The notes: generated by a model not told the origin, from the sequence alone. Positions 1 through 10,240 are shown, counted from the first letter of the stretch. The stretch: DNA of 64,000 nucleotides from Drechmeria coniospora (GCF_001625195.1 NC_054389.1:12396520-12460519); one strand, 5' to 3'. A program made the numbers and translations.

Positions 1-1062
1 ACCCGGTGCGTGAGGCGGAGGCACCGACGGTGCACGCCGCGAACCCGTCATGTTACGCGAGCCGCCGGCTGACTGGCGGCTTAGGTTGGCGCATACCGCG
101 CTACATCATCTCGCCCTACACGCGCGGCGGCAACGTCTTCACCGAGCGCGCCGACCACAGCTCCGACATTCTGTTCCTCGAGGCCTGGGCCGCCGCGCAC
201 GGCTACGAGGGCGTCCGCAGCAAGGAGCTGACGCAGTGGCGACGCGACCACATGTCGAATCTCGTAAACGCCCTTGACTTTCGCAACGTACGCCGTCCCC
301 TCGCCCGCCGAGCACGCCCCCTTCTCTGCCGTTTCCCTTCCCTCCCCTCCCCTTGCCCCCATCGAGGTCCGCTGGGCGACGCGGGGGCTGACTTGGCCGC
401 CGTTGCAGCCCGATTACTCGTTGCCGTCGATCCACCAGGCACCGACGCCCGAAAGCCTTCCGGATGAGCCGTCGCGGTACACGGGCAACCTGACGCTCGG
501 CTCCCTCACGGGCCCGTGGGTCGGGCCCGCGAGGTGCCTCTCCGACTACAAGATGGCCCAACCCCCGATCCCGTACGGGCCGGACAACGCCAACCAGGAC
601 ATGGCCGCCCTCGTCGAGGAGGGCTTCAAGCCGGTCCGAGGCCAGCTCACCGAGGGCCGCTACCTGACGTTTGAGACGCGCGGCCACGCGCTCTCCAACC
701 GCAACGGGCAGTGGGTGGACATTACGCCCGCGACGGACAAGCACGAGCGGATGGAGCATCGCTGGATCATCCACGCCGTCGACGGCTCGCCCGAGACGTT
801 TCACGTGCAGTCGGCGCAGGACAAGAAGTACATTGCCGGCTTCCCCGTGGTCGGCAACCTCACGACGGACGTGGCGCAGGCGCAGGCCTTTACCATCTCG
901 TACAACCCGCCGGACGGCATGTACAGCATCAAGGTCGGGTCGAAGCAGCACAGCTTCGTCTCGGTCAAGTCGCAGAACCGCATCGCCAACAGCTACTCGC
1001 CCGTGCAGTGGGGGGCCGGCCTCGGATGGTTCCAGGTCTTTAGCGTGTCGTACCACACGTGA
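1..1062 (+). CDS. Phosphatidylglycerol/phosphocholine-type phospholipase C (phosphoesterase family), 5' truncated by window edge
   Basis: Only the C-terminal part is in the window. Exons are ..5, 85-287 and 409-1062. Introns are 6-84 (donor GTGCGT, branch GGCTGACTGG, acceptor TTAG) and 288-408 (donor GTACGC, branch GGCTGAC, acceptor TTGCAG). Joining them gives PGWRIPRYIISPYTRGG followed by NVFTERADHSSD, the block near the catalytic core of PF04185 phosphoesterases. The second join gives DFRN-PDYSLPS. The remaining roughly 200 residues look like the C-terminal domain of fungal phosphatidylglycerol-specific phospholipase C. The stop is TGA at 1060-1062. By family the enzyme cleaves the head group of phospholipids and is usually secreted, but the signal peptide would lie outside the window. 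The family call is good. The exact substrate is inferred from the usual fungal annotation and could also be an acid phosphatase. Confidence 0.8.
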
Positions 1063-1507
1063 GCGCGGTCTCGCCGGCGACGGGGCGATGCGAGAGTCTG
1101 CGTGCAGGGCTAGACGTCGACGGCATCGCCGGGTGTTCCCGTCCGGGTTCCCGTCCAAAGTGCGACGCCATGGCGGACTGCGATGCCATGGCGGACGGCG
1201 ACGCACCGGCCGACGGTGATGCCCCGGCCGACGGTGACGCCCTACGTGGGAATGATGTGCCGTGTTTCCGCGTGCGGCCGCGGGGATGACGTTGCGTGCT
1301 CTGCTTCTGGTGGCCGTCGTCGCCTGCCGAGGCGATGCAGGCTCACGGGATGGGCGGGCAACGGGCGGGGCATCAAACGAGTGGATATTCATTATATAGT
1401 AGACAGGTTTGCAAACGACGACGAGATCCGTCCTCGGCCGCGCGTTGGGGGTAACATTACATTCTTCACTGCCTCGCGAAGCAGGACGCGGCACGGTCCG
1501 GCCAAGA
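1063..1507. other. Intergenic, phospholipase 3' flank
   Basis: No gene is recognised. Positions about 1168-1245 hold an imperfect 15-bp repeat (GCCGACGGTGATGCC-like units). The rest is probably 3' UTR of the phospholipase and 3' flank of the small minus-strand gene that ends at 1508. Confidence 0.5.
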
Positions 1508-1818
1508 TTACTTCTTCATGTGCAGAGCCTCTTTGACCTTGTCCATGGTCGACTCCTTCTTGGCAGGCTTGTCGGCCAAGACGTCGGCGTGATGCGAACT
1601 GTCGTGCGAGACGTTCGAATCGTGCTGATGCAGCTGCAGGGGGGCGCTCGTCAGTACTCGGCACTCACTGTCGTGCACGGCCGGCATAGAGACGGGGAGC
1701 GTGTGCGTGCCCTTTCTTCCTCGAGCCTCTCCTCCTCCAACTCGGCGTTGTGGATGAGGTCGTGGCCCTCGATGGCGGCCTCATCGGTGATGCCGGTTTC
1801 CGCGTGATGTCTGCGCAT
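1508..1818 (-). CDS. Small conserved-looking acidic protein of unknown function
   Basis: On the minus strand an ATG at 1818-1816 opens a frame reading MRRHHAETGITDEAAIEGHD and continuing into a Glu-rich helix-like stretch. After an intron the frame ends in KKESTMDKVKEALHMKK and TAA at 1510-1508. The intron has a perfect GTGAGT donor at 1668 and a TACTGAC branch; the acceptor is either 1634 (35 nt) or 1625 (44 nt), both in frame. That spacing is very short, so the true donor may lie further upstream and the middle of the protein is uncertain. The product is about 90 residues, hydrophilic, with no signal peptide or membrane segment. The amphipathic Lys-ending tail and acidic N-terminus look like a real protein, but I do not recognise the family. 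A further 5' exon cannot be excluded. Confidence 0.4.
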
Positions 1819-2150
1819 GCTGTCGGCAGGTTATCGTAGCTTGTTCCGCGTGTATTTTAGGGTCGGCGCGTGCAAAGGTGTTTAATATGCGTGTGATCCT
1901 CGTGGCAGGCATCGGGGGGTGGACGATGACGCCGAGGGGGGGGCATCCTAAATACCAGCAACACGTCGGCGCCACCTGTCGTCATTCTCACGGCATGATG
2001 TATTGCTGGCGTCATCGTCGGTCGATCGTTACATGTCGTCGAATCGAAAGTGCGGAACCCCGCTTCAAACCTAGCCCCCCATCTTGCCCGCTTGTCGGCG
2101 TTTGGCGGTGCGAAGCAGAGAAGGATGTTTCCGTGTGGCACCGTGTCAGG

Positions 2151-2537
2151 ACTGTGCCAGTGTTCAAGACCGTACCGTCCGTCGTTGGCCATGAAGGCAC
2201 GTGGGATGTTGGCACCAGCGCACGCCGCAGCCCATAGTGTGGATGCTGCTCGCCGTGGTATATCCGGAGCACAGCAGGGGAAATATCGCCGGTCAAGTAT
2301 CTTCCCCACGTCAGCAACAAGGAGAGAGACTTGTGGCGGGAACTGTGCCAGTGTTCAAGACCGTACCGTCCGTCGTCGGCCATATGAAGGCACGTGGGAT
2401 GTTGGCACCAGCACACGCCGCAGCCCATAGTGTGGACGCTGCTCGCCGTGGTATGTCCGTAGCACAGCAGTGGGAATATCGCCGATCAAGTACTGTATCT
2501 TCCCCACGTCAGCAACAAGGGGAGAGACTTGTGGCGG
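2151..2537. repeat. 191-bp direct tandem duplication
   Basis: Copy 1 (2151-2341) and copy 2 (2342-2537) both begin ACTGTGCCAGTGTTCAAG and end near CTTGTGGCGG, with scattered substitutions and small indels between them. No coding capacity is evident. Confidence 0.85.
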
Positions 2538-3180
2538 CATATCCGCCGTTTGCCTCGACTGTAGGTGTATACTGACCTGGGAGGGTCCCGCCAAGTTGAA
2601 GCACGCCCAGCACCCTCTGACCAGCCGGGGCACTGTTTCACCATGACTGCTGAATAACCATCAAATTACGGCTCTCTAGGAGCCCAGTGACTGGTTGTCG
2701 CGGCACCGCCATACCCGCTGGACGGCTGGCCAACCCATCGCTCCTCTGACCGTTGCCGACACCGAACAGGCGGTCTGCATTGGCTGGCCGTGGCATGATG
2801 TCGTTCGTCGTGGTGTCAAATTTCGAAACACTGCCGCTCGAGCTCGTTGCCTTCATCGCGAGCCGTCCATCGAATGGCTCGATGGATCATTCGAGTGTCA
2901 TGCCGTTGCATTGGGGAATGTTGCATCGGGACCGTTGTGTGATGCAGTCATCTGGAGCCTGCATCCCTCCGCCAGGGGTGACAGGGGACCCTCCAGGCGC
3001 TGGAGCTGCCTCTTACAGCGAGCGAGCATCGGCGACTCGGCGCTGGCGCTCCGGACGACAGTGGCTTGTGACGGCCGTCGCGGTGCCTCCTTCCCGGCGA
3101 AACCACCTTCCTTGAGGTGTTTCCGTGTCCGCGCCCGCGGCAGCTGCAGCCGACGCTGCCACTTGCCTCCACGACGATTG

Positions 3181-3299
3181 TCTGCCTGATTGCCTGACTG
3201 CCTGACTGCCTGGATGCCTGGATGCCTGGATGCCTGGATGCCTCGTTGCCTCGTTGCCTCGTTGCCTCGTTGCCTGACTGCCTGATTGCCTGACTGTTT
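3181..3299. repeat. Minisatellite of TGCCTGGA / TGCCTCGT / TGCCTGACTG units
   Basis: Short units starting with TGCCT repeat about 14 times, in runs of 8-bp (TGCCTGGA, TGCCTCGT) and 10-bp (TGCCTGACTG) forms. The array lies about 210 bp upstream of the start of the FAD dehydrogenase. Confidence 0.9.
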
Positions 3300-3507
3300 A
3301 CTGACTGACGACGAGCGAGACTGACTGTTCTTCGCTCGTACAACTCGCCTCCTGGTCCTCCATCTGCCTCTCTCGACCGTGTTCCCTCGACCGTTTGCTT
3401 GCTGTGCAGTCGAGGCCAGCTCGATGCAAGCTGCCCATCGACGAGGCAAGCAACCGACGCCGCCGCCGGATCAGCAAGCAGCCGCCAGTCGTCGACAGCA
3501 CGGCATC

Positions 3508-5199
3508 ATGGCCGACCAGCAGACGCCCGTCGTCATCGTCGGCGCCGGGCTCGCCGGCCTCGTCGCAGCCTTCGAGCTCTCCCAGCGCAAGGTGCCGACG
3601 CTCGTCGTCGAGCAGGAAAACGCCTCCAACCTCGGCGGTCAGGCGTTTTGGTCGCTCGGCGGCCTCTTCGTCGTCGACTCGACGGAGCAGCGCCGGATGG
3701 GCATCAAGGACTCGCGCGAGCAGGCCATGCGCGACTGGCTCGGCTCCGCCCGGTTCGACCGCGAGACGGAGGACTATTGGCCGCGCCGGTGGGCCAAGGC
3801 CTTTGTCGACTTTGCCACGGACGACATGGAGGCCTACGTCAAGGCCCGCGGGCTCCGCTTCATGGCCAACGTCGGCTGGGCCGAGCGCGGGGATGGCTCC
3901 GCCGACGGCCACGGCAACTCGGTCCCGCGGTTCCACATGACATGGGGCACCGGCCCGGAGCTCGTCAAGGTCTTTGCCGAGCCGGTCCGGAAGGCCGCCG
4001 ACGAGGGCCTCGTTCGCTTCCGCTTCCGTCACGTCGTCGACGAAATCATGGTCGAGTCGGGTCGCGCCGTCGGCGTCCGGGGCCGCGTCCTCGAAGCCGA
4101 CGATTCGCCCCGCGGCGTCAAGTCGTCGCGCGCCGTCGTCGACAAGTTTGAGATTCGCGCCAGATGCGTCCTCGTCTCCTCGGGCGGCATCGGCGGCAAC
4201 GTCGACGCCGTCAAGGCCGCTTGGCCCGTCGAAAGCATGGGCCCCAAGGTTCCGGATCACTTCGTCGTCGGCGTCCCCGCCCACGTCGACGGCCGCATGA
4301 TCGGCATCGCCGAGTCGGCCGGCGCGAGCATCGTCAACCGCGACCGCATGTGGCACTACACCGAGGGGCTCCAGAACTGGGACCCCATATGGCCCGGCCA
4401 CGGCATCCGCGTCCTCTCGGGGCCGTCGTCGCTCTGGCTCGACGCCACCGGCAAGAGGCTGCCGCCCTTTCTGTTCCCGGGCTCCGACACGCGTGCGACG
4501 CTCAAGCACATCTGCGCCACGGGCTACGACTACACCTGGTTCATCCTCAACCAGACCATCATGGCCCGCGAGTTCAGCCTCTCCGGCTCGGAGCAGAACC
4601 CGGACGTCACGGGCAAGAACATCTGGCTGCTTCTGACTCGCATCTTCGGCGCCAAGGGCACCGTCCCCGTGCAGAATTTCCAAAAGCACGGCAAGGACTT
4701 TGTCGTCCGCGACACGCTCGAGGCCTTGGTCGAGGGCATGAACAAGCTCGCGAGTGAACGTCGAGGCCCGGCTCTCGAGCTCGACAAGATCAAGGACGTC
4801 ATCGACGCCCGGGACAGCCAGATGAACAACGGCTACGCCAAGGACGCTCAAGTCATGCTCATAAACAACGCAAGGTCGTACTGGCCCGAGAAGCTCAGCC
4901 GCGTCGCGAAGCCGCACAGGATCCTCGACAAGGCCCACGGCCCGCTCATCGCCGTCCGCATGAACCTGCTGACGCGCAAGACGCTCGGCGGCATCGAGAC
5001 GAATCTCGACAGCAACGTCATGCGAGCCGACGGCACCCGCTTCCCGGGTCTGTACGCCGCCGGCGAGGCGGCCGGCTTTGGCGGCGGCGGCGTTCACGGA
5101 TACAACTCCCTCGAGGGTACCTTTCTCGGCGGTTGCATCTTTTCGGGCCGCGCAGCCGGCCGCGCCATGGCCGAGGAATCGGCGCAGGCATCGCCGTGA
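3508..5199 (+). CDS. FAD-binding dehydrogenase, fumarate reductase / 3-ketosteroid dehydrogenase-like
   Basis: A single exon encodes 563 residues. The start at 3508 is chosen because MADQQTPVVIVGAGLAGLVA places the Rossmann FAD motif GxGxxG at residues 12-17, as in the family. The frame is open upstream to 3379, but that sequence is low-complexity. Diagnostic blocks are NLGGQAFWSLGGLFVVDS, the middle block WHYTEGLQNWDPIWPGHGIR, and the C-terminal FAD-contacting segment GGGGVHGYNSLEGTFLGGC. By family it is a flavoprotein oxidoreductase of the FAD_binding_2 / succinate dehydrogenase flavoprotein type; the substrate is unknown. No signal peptide is seen. The whole protein resembles the bacterial 'putative FAD-binding dehydrogenase' group (actinobacteria, proteobacteria) at its usual length. 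With the lack of introns, this suggests possible bacterial ancestry. Confidence 0.85.
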   Translation: MADQQTPVVIVGAGLAGLVAAFELSQRKVPTLVVEQENASNLGGQAFWSLGGLFVVDSTEQRRMGIKDSREQAMRDWLGSARFDRETEDYWPRRWAKAFVDFATDDMEAYVKARGLRFMANVGWAERGDGSADGHGNSVPRFHMTWGTGPELVKVFAEPVRKAADEGLVRFRFRHVVDEIMVESGRAVGVRGRVLEADDSPRGVKSSRAVVDKFEIRARCVLVSSGGIGGNVDAVKAAWPVESMGPKVPDHFVVGVPAHVDGRMIGIAESAGASIVNRDRMWHYTEGLQNWDPIWPGHGIRVLSGPSSLWLDATGKRLPPFLFPGSDTRATLKHICATGYDYTWFILNQTIMAREFSLSGSEQNPDVTGKNIWLLLTRIFGAKGTVPVQNFQKHGKDFVVRDTLEALVEGMNKLASERRGPALELDKIKDVIDARDSQMNNGYAKDAQVMLINNARSYWPEKLSRVAKPHRILDKAHGPLIAVRMNLLTRKTLGGIETNLDSNVMRADGTRFPGLYAAGEAAGFGGGGVHGYNSLEGTFLGGCIFSGRAAGRAMAEESAQASP

Positions 5200-5605
5200 T
5201 GAGTAGCTGTTTGAGACGAGACGGAGTTGATGTCGACGGATGTTGCATCCGATGCACTTGGCGACATTGACATGCTGCCGAATTAGGTTACACTAGAAAA
5301 GGGGGACGTAGGGGTGGCCAAATGCTTCTCGGCACAAACGACACGGAGCAAGCAACGTGGTATATAGTCCTACTATTTCCGCATTCCGTACATGAACGCG
5401 GCGTACACTCATACATGCTACCCAGTGTCGTTTCAGCTTTTCCAGAAGGCCCGTCCTTTGATGCCATGCATGTGGAAAGGCGGCGGCGGCATGCGGCGCG
5501 CGCGTGTCCTGCCTGCGTCGGCGATGCCGACGGCGGTCATTTTCATCGTATCGTATCGTGATCCAAAATGCAACGCTTGCTACGCCAACAAACACATCGT
5601 ACACG
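5200..5605. other. Convergent 3' intergenic region
   Basis: This is the space between the convergent FAD dehydrogenase and the Och1-like glycosyltransferase. I see no gene. It is probably 3' UTRs. Confidence 0.5.
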
Positions 5606-7075
5606 CTACGCCGGGACCTTGGACCAGTCCTTGCAGAGCCCAAACATGGTCCGGCAGAACTTGCCGTACTCGACGACGAGGTCAAAGTGTCGCCAGGAGC
5701 CCAGGGCGTGGTGGTGCAGCCTCGCGTCGGGGTCGGTGACGGGCTTCGAGCCCATGTTGCCGTACTTGCCGCGACCGGGGCTGCGGCGGTTCGGTCAGTC
5801 CACGATGGGTCATCGTCGTCGACGGCGCGGGTCGGCGTACCTGAATCCCGTGATGGGGAGCACCAGCACGTCCGAGACGAGCTTCGACTTGCCGCCGTCC
5901 TTGAGCCCCGTCAAGGCGTTCCACCGGAAGCCGACCTCGGCCTCGAGCCAGGTCATGGTCGCCAGCGTCACGGCGGCGGGGCCGGTGCGCGTCAGCGGGT
6001 CGAGGTCCTCGGTCGCCTCGTCGGTCGCCGACTTGGAGGCGGCGACGTGGGCCCTCAGGTTCGTCATGAACTGGGCGAGGGCCGGGTGCCTCGGAGCCGA
6101 GGCGAGGGCCCACTGGGTGACCTGGACGGGGTACGAGTAGCCCATGCGCCAGTAGGTGTCGAGGTCGGGGTCCGTGTCCGCCTCGAGCCCCCAGACAAGG
6201 CTCACGGGTTGCGTGTTGCTCGGCAGGGCGTCGGGGAAGTCGCTGGGCGGCATCACCATGCCGTAGCTCGTCCCCGTCACGTCGTCGGTCCAGCGGGAGA
6301 CGTCGGACGGGTGGATCCAATCAGCCGGGTGCCTCAGAGGCTCCGTGTCGACGTCGGCGTACTGCTCACGGTCAGGTCAGCTCAGGGTCGGGCCTCGCGG
6401 CCGGTCGGGACGACGTACGACACCGCCGTAGTACTGGCATGCGAGCACGCGGAAGATGTCGGCCCGCTCGACGGGCGTGAACATGGCGTTGAAGTCGTCG
6501 ACGAGATCGGGCTCGCGCTCGCGCATGAAGGCGAGGATCCCTTCGTCGTCCCAGAAGAGGTAGGCCATGGGGCTCGCGCCCTCGGGCTCGACGGCGTGGC
6601 GCAACCACCGCTCGACCCAGGGCAGGACGTCGGCCTTCCACGTGTCCATCCTCGCCGAGCGGGACGTCTGGTGGACGATCAGGGGTATCTTGGAGAGGGC
6701 CACCTGGCGGCCGCGGTGGGAGGAGGCGGCATCCGAGGCCAGACGGGCGGCCTCGAGGATGGTCCGCGGCGGGTGCTGATCCCGGCCGATCCATTCGGGG
6801 GGGATGTACCAGGCTGGACGACGGGGTCAGCATCGAAGCACGAGGCTCGCGGCGGCGTGGGACGGGGCAGGGCAGCACGCACCGCCGCCGGTTCCGTTGA
6901 ACGAATGGACATGATTCCAGGTGAGAGGGAATCGAGCTCGGAGCGTCGCGGCGTCGAGGACACGAGGCCGTCGCCGCCCGCCGACCCAGAGGGACCAGGA
7001 GAGGAAGGAGAAGAGGAGGAGGGAGAGGAGGACGACGCGAGGTCGGGCGCGGACCGAGTTGAAGGAGACGAGCAT
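5606..7075 (-). CDS. GT32 (Och1-like) type II membrane glycosyltransferase
   Basis: Minus-strand exons are 7075-6883, 6813-6419, 6361-5841 and 5780-5606, with introns of 69, 57 and 60 bp (donors GTGCGT, GTACGT, GTACGC). The product is 427 residues. An N-terminal signal anchor (VVLLSLLLFSFLSWSLWVGG) is followed by a stem and NHVHSFNGTGGAWYIPPEW, then IPLIVHQTSRSARMDTWKAD, a typical GT32 start. The third exon opens with the DXD motif YADVDTE at about residues 197-203, which binds nucleotide-sugar and metal. By family it acts in the Golgi lumen, probably transferring mannose in N-glycan or related outer-chain synthesis. Which linkage it makes cannot be told. The ATG at 7075 is chosen because it directly precedes the anchor. 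Another GT32 gene follows 1.1 kb away on the same strand. Confidence 0.85.
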
Positions 7076-8215
7076 CGCAGGCCCGATTCGATGGAGTCTG
7101 CTGCACTCCTGCGCCGGGGAGGGCTGGGTCGTCTCGCGAGAAACTGCCGGAGAGGAAGGGAATATTAAGAGGTGACGGCGGGCAGACGGGCGGCGAGGGT
7201 CGACGTGGAGGGCCGTAGGGATGGTGGTGGCATGGCACACGAAATGACGCAGCGACCGGGAGCAAGGAAAACCCGCGCCGCGACCGCGCCGCCGCCACCG
7301 CCGCCACGGCTCGCTGTGGCTCAACGGACCTCTCCTTTTCGCACTTTTTTGCAGGTACCTTGGCCTCGTAATTTGTTGCCACCGGGCCGCCACGCGGCTT
7401 CTGCCAAGGGCCACGTCGATTGGCCCGCCGGGGGGCTAGCGCCCCACGAGGGCGAAGCGGTGGATGGCATGCCAGGGCACGGAGCCCCGCCGAGGAGCAC
7501 AGTGCAACACAGTGCAGGGTTCGGGGCGGCCGTTTCATGGGCATGTGCGGAAACGGGTCCAACCGGCGACGCAACGACGATACAGCGTGCGTTGTACCGT
7601 GCAGGCACATGCATGCGGCACTGTACGCCGCATCACACTCGACGTCCCGGCACCTAGACTCGGCATGTTGGGTGACCGCTAGCGAGAGCCGGCACGGCAG
7701 TGCACTGCACTTTACCACAGTACACCCCTGCACAGGTACTGTAAGCACACCGCTGCACTCGGCCGCACCGCTGCACTCCACTGTACCGCTGCACTCCACT
7801 GCACCGCTGCACATGTGAGCACACCACTGCACCCCACCGTACGGCACTGCTGCACGCTAAATCACTTACAGCACTTGTCCGTGGGCGTACCGGTAGGCGG
7901 CTTAGGCACACAGCCTCCACTGCACTGCACTCCACGGCATTGCCGCTGCGGCTTAGGGACCACACTGCCTGAACGTCCACTGTACTGGCGGTCAAGCAAG
8001 CACCGTACCTCGCAATGCCGGGTACCATGATTCGTCCGTCACGGGCATCGAGTCAGCACACGGCATCGGCGAGGAGCGGGAGTTTGGATTGCCGCGGCGC
8101 GGACCAAAGAATTGTATTAGTGGTGGTAACATGGTTGATGATGTGCCGCGGCACGTGGTAGCAAAACTCGCTAGAAACCGACTCGGGTCACGACGTCGAC
8201 GTCGACGCCGTCTCG
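7076..8215. other. Intergenic, CACTGCA-rich
   Basis: No gene is recognised. About 7690-7960 is a degenerate array of CACTGCA / CCGCTGCACTCCACTG units. The part next to 7075 is the promoter of the Och1-like gene. Confidence 0.5.
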
Positions 8216-9199
8216 TCACAGGCGCCTGAGGATCGTGCGTCGCCGCCAGAAGAGGCCGAGGGCGACAACGAGGATGGCGAGGAGTAGCAGGAGGTTCCGG
8301 CTCCGGCCGAGGCAGTTGATGAGGCGCGCGTCGTACGAGTGCCAGGACGAGCTCCCGAGGTGCTCGAAGATGGGCGTCGAGACGCGTCCGTTGAGGCTGT
8401 GCAGCGGCGCCGGCAGGATCTTGAGGGCCGAGCGGTCGCCCTCGCGGGCGTGGATGACCGAGGCGAAGTGGCAGCCGGTGCTGAACATGACGGTCGGGTA
8501 GGGCAGGCCGAGCCACTGGCGGTCGTAGGCGGTGAGGTTGCCGACGATGCTGCCGACGAAGCCGCTGCGGCGGCGGGCCATCATGAAGCCGATGGAGAAG
8601 CCCGTCGGGTGGGCCTCGGGGGCGACGAACTCGAAGCGGCGCAGCGGACCGAGGCCGCGCTTGCACTCGAGGTCCATGTCGAGGATGACGCCGCCGTACT
8701 CGTAGAGGACCATGTAGCGCAGGGCGTCGACGCGCTCGACGGGGTACCGGTAGCCGTCCCACGTCGGCTTGAGGTGCGGGAACTTGTCGGCGACGAGGGC
8801 CGCCGCCTTTTCGTCGGTCCACATGTGCGCCTCCCAGCCGGGGTGCAGGTCGACGCAGCTGCGGACCGTCTCCTTCCACTCGCCGCGCCAGTTGTCGCCG
8901 TGGCGACCGAGGGCGATGTGGTGCAGGACGGGCGGCACGACGTCGTCGTAGGGCGCGGCCGAGAGCTGGTCGCGGCTGTAGTTGGCAAAGGTGACGTCGA
9001 AGCCGTCGTGGGCGGCCGAGAGGATGAAGTGGCGCGAGCCGTCGTGCCAGTTGGCGTTGAGGCTGGCGAGCGTCCAGGAGGTGCCGAGGAGGTCGCGGAA
9101 GAACCAGGCGGCGGCGGCGAGGACGAGGAGGGCGGCGGCGAAGAAGAGGCGCAGCTTCCTCGTCCGCGACGCGGCGTTGGGGCGCTGGGACTTGAGCAT
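8216..9199 (-). CDS. GT32 inositol-phosphoceramide mannosyltransferase-like (Sur1/Csg1/Csh1 type)
   Basis: A single exon encodes 327 residues from the ATG at 9199. A cytosolic Arg/Lys-rich start is followed by an N-terminal membrane segment at about residues 17-34. The GT32 core reads PPVLHHIALGRHGDN, then RYMVLYEYGGVILDMDLEC, with the DXD motif at D174-D176. A second hydrophobic segment (LLLLLAILVVALGLFW) lies near the C-terminus. Two flanking membrane segments around a GT32 domain fit the Sur1/Csh1 catalytic subunit, which adds mannose from GDP-mannose to inositol phosphorylceramide in the Golgi. The same frame stays open upstream to 9415 through a minisatellite that would add a repetitive Val-Asp-Ile-Asp stretch. 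I place the start after it because residues from MLKSQRPN onward look normal. The sub-family call rests on topology and motif, so another GT32 role is possible. Confidence 0.75.
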   Translation of the reverse strand: MLKSQRPNAASRTRKLRLFFAAALLVLAAAAWFFRDLLGTSWTLASLNANWHDGSRHFILSAAHDGFDVTFANYSRDQLSAAPYDDVVPPVLHHIALGRHGDNWRGEWKETVRSCVDLHPGWEAHMWTDEKAAALVADKFPHLKPTWDGYRYPVERVDALRYMVLYEYGGVILDMDLECKRGLGPLRRFEFVAPEAHPTGFSIGFMMARRRSGFVGSIVGNLTAYDRQWLGLPYPTVMFSTGCHFASVIHAREGDRSALKILPAPLHSLNGRVSTPIFEHLGSSSWHSYDARLINCLGRSRNLLLLLAILVVALGLFWRRRTILRRL

Positions 9200-9217
9200 G
9201 GCTTCGGCGAGGGGTGT

Positions 9218-9393
9218 GGATGTCGAGGAGGATGTCGAGGAGGATGTCGATGTCGACGAGGATGTCGATGTCGAGGATGTCAATGTCGACGAGGATGGGA
9301 TGTCAGTGTCGACGAGGATGTCAATGTCGACGAGGATGTCAATGTCGACGAGGATGCCAATGTCGACGAGGCTGTCAATGTCGACGAGGATGT
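9218..9393. repeat. 18-bp minisatellite GATGTCAATGTCGACGAG
   Basis: About nine copies of GATGTC(A/G)ATGTCGACGAG and shortened forms start within 20 bp of the start codon at 9199 of the Sur1-like gene. The period is a multiple of three, so the minus-strand frame of that gene stays open through the array. Confidence 0.9.
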
Positions 9394-9559
9394 TCGAGCC
9401 CGGCAGGGGCAGCACGAGAGGGAAGCAGCCGAGAGGGGCAAAGGCGAAAAGGAAGACGGGTGGTGGCCGCGGACGACGACCGGGAGGGAGACCAAGGTAA
9501 TCAGCCGTCGAGAACAGGGTTCATGCTCATGACGCGCAGCGTGTGTCTGTGCCGGTGAA

Positions 9560-9632
9560 GGTGACGCTGATGCTGATGCTAATGCTGATGCTGACGTTGA
9601 TGGTGATGGTGATGGTGATGGTGAGAGACGCG
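9560..9632. repeat. GATGCT / GATGGT hexanucleotide microsatellite
   Basis: Runs of GATGCTGATGCT grade into GATGGTGATGGT. It is simple-sequence DNA with no gene. Confidence 0.85.
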
Positions 9633-9775
9633 AGAAGAGTGGGCGGCTGACGATTGCCACCGAGCCTCCTCCAGGAGGGACGAGGCGGCTGCGTCGTGTT
9701 ATTGGTGCCAAAGCTGGTGGGGGATGGATTTTCACCGTCCCAGCAAGGGGCCACTCACAATTCGGCACCGCGTAT

Positions 9776-10240
9776 GTCGCTGTACTTGCCGCGAATGTCG
9801 CTGTAAGTAAGTGCTCGCTTTAGTTGCCGCTCATGCCGCTGTACTCTACTTGTCACTCATGTCGCTGTACTTGCCGCTCATGTTGCTGTAAGTACTCTAC
9901 TTGCCACTCATGTCGCTGTACCGGCCATGTCGCTGTAATTAACGCCCATGTCGCTGTAAGTAAGCGTAAGTAAGCGCTGCAAGTAAGCACTATACTTGCC
10001 GCTCATGTCGCTGTACCGCCCGTGTGTCGCTGTAATTACCGCCATGTCGCTGTACCGCCCATGACGCCGTGCTCTACTTGACGCTCATGTCGCTGTACCG
10101 CCCGTGTCGCTGTACTGGCCGGCTCATGTCGCTGTACTGTAACCGCCCATGTCGCTGTTCCGTGTCGTTGCATGTACCCCCCATGTCGCTGCAAGTACCG
10201 CTCATTTCTCTGCACCGCTCACTTCGCTGTGCCGCTCCGC
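9776..10240. repeat. Degenerate array of CATGTCGCTGTAC units
   Basis: Units such as CTCATGTCGCTGTACTTGCC recur about 18 times with variable spacers (TTGCCGCT, AATTACCGCC, AAGTAAG). Each keeps the core ATGTCGCTGTA. The array is degenerate rather than exact. Confidence 0.85.

Larger units (their letters stand above)
1819..3507. other. Intergenic with tandem duplication and minisatellite
   Basis: No gene is supported. The stretch holds a 191-bp tandem duplication (2151-2537) and an 8-10 bp minisatellite (3181-3299), listed separately. The last 200 bp are the likely promoter and 5' UTR of the FAD dehydrogenase. Confidence 0.5.

Noticed and set aside
3298..5097. 599-codon open frame on the minus strand
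   Set aside because: It is antisense to the FAD dehydrogenase and consists of Arg/Ala/Val/Asp-rich low-complexity sequence typical of a shadow frame in GC-rich coding DNA.
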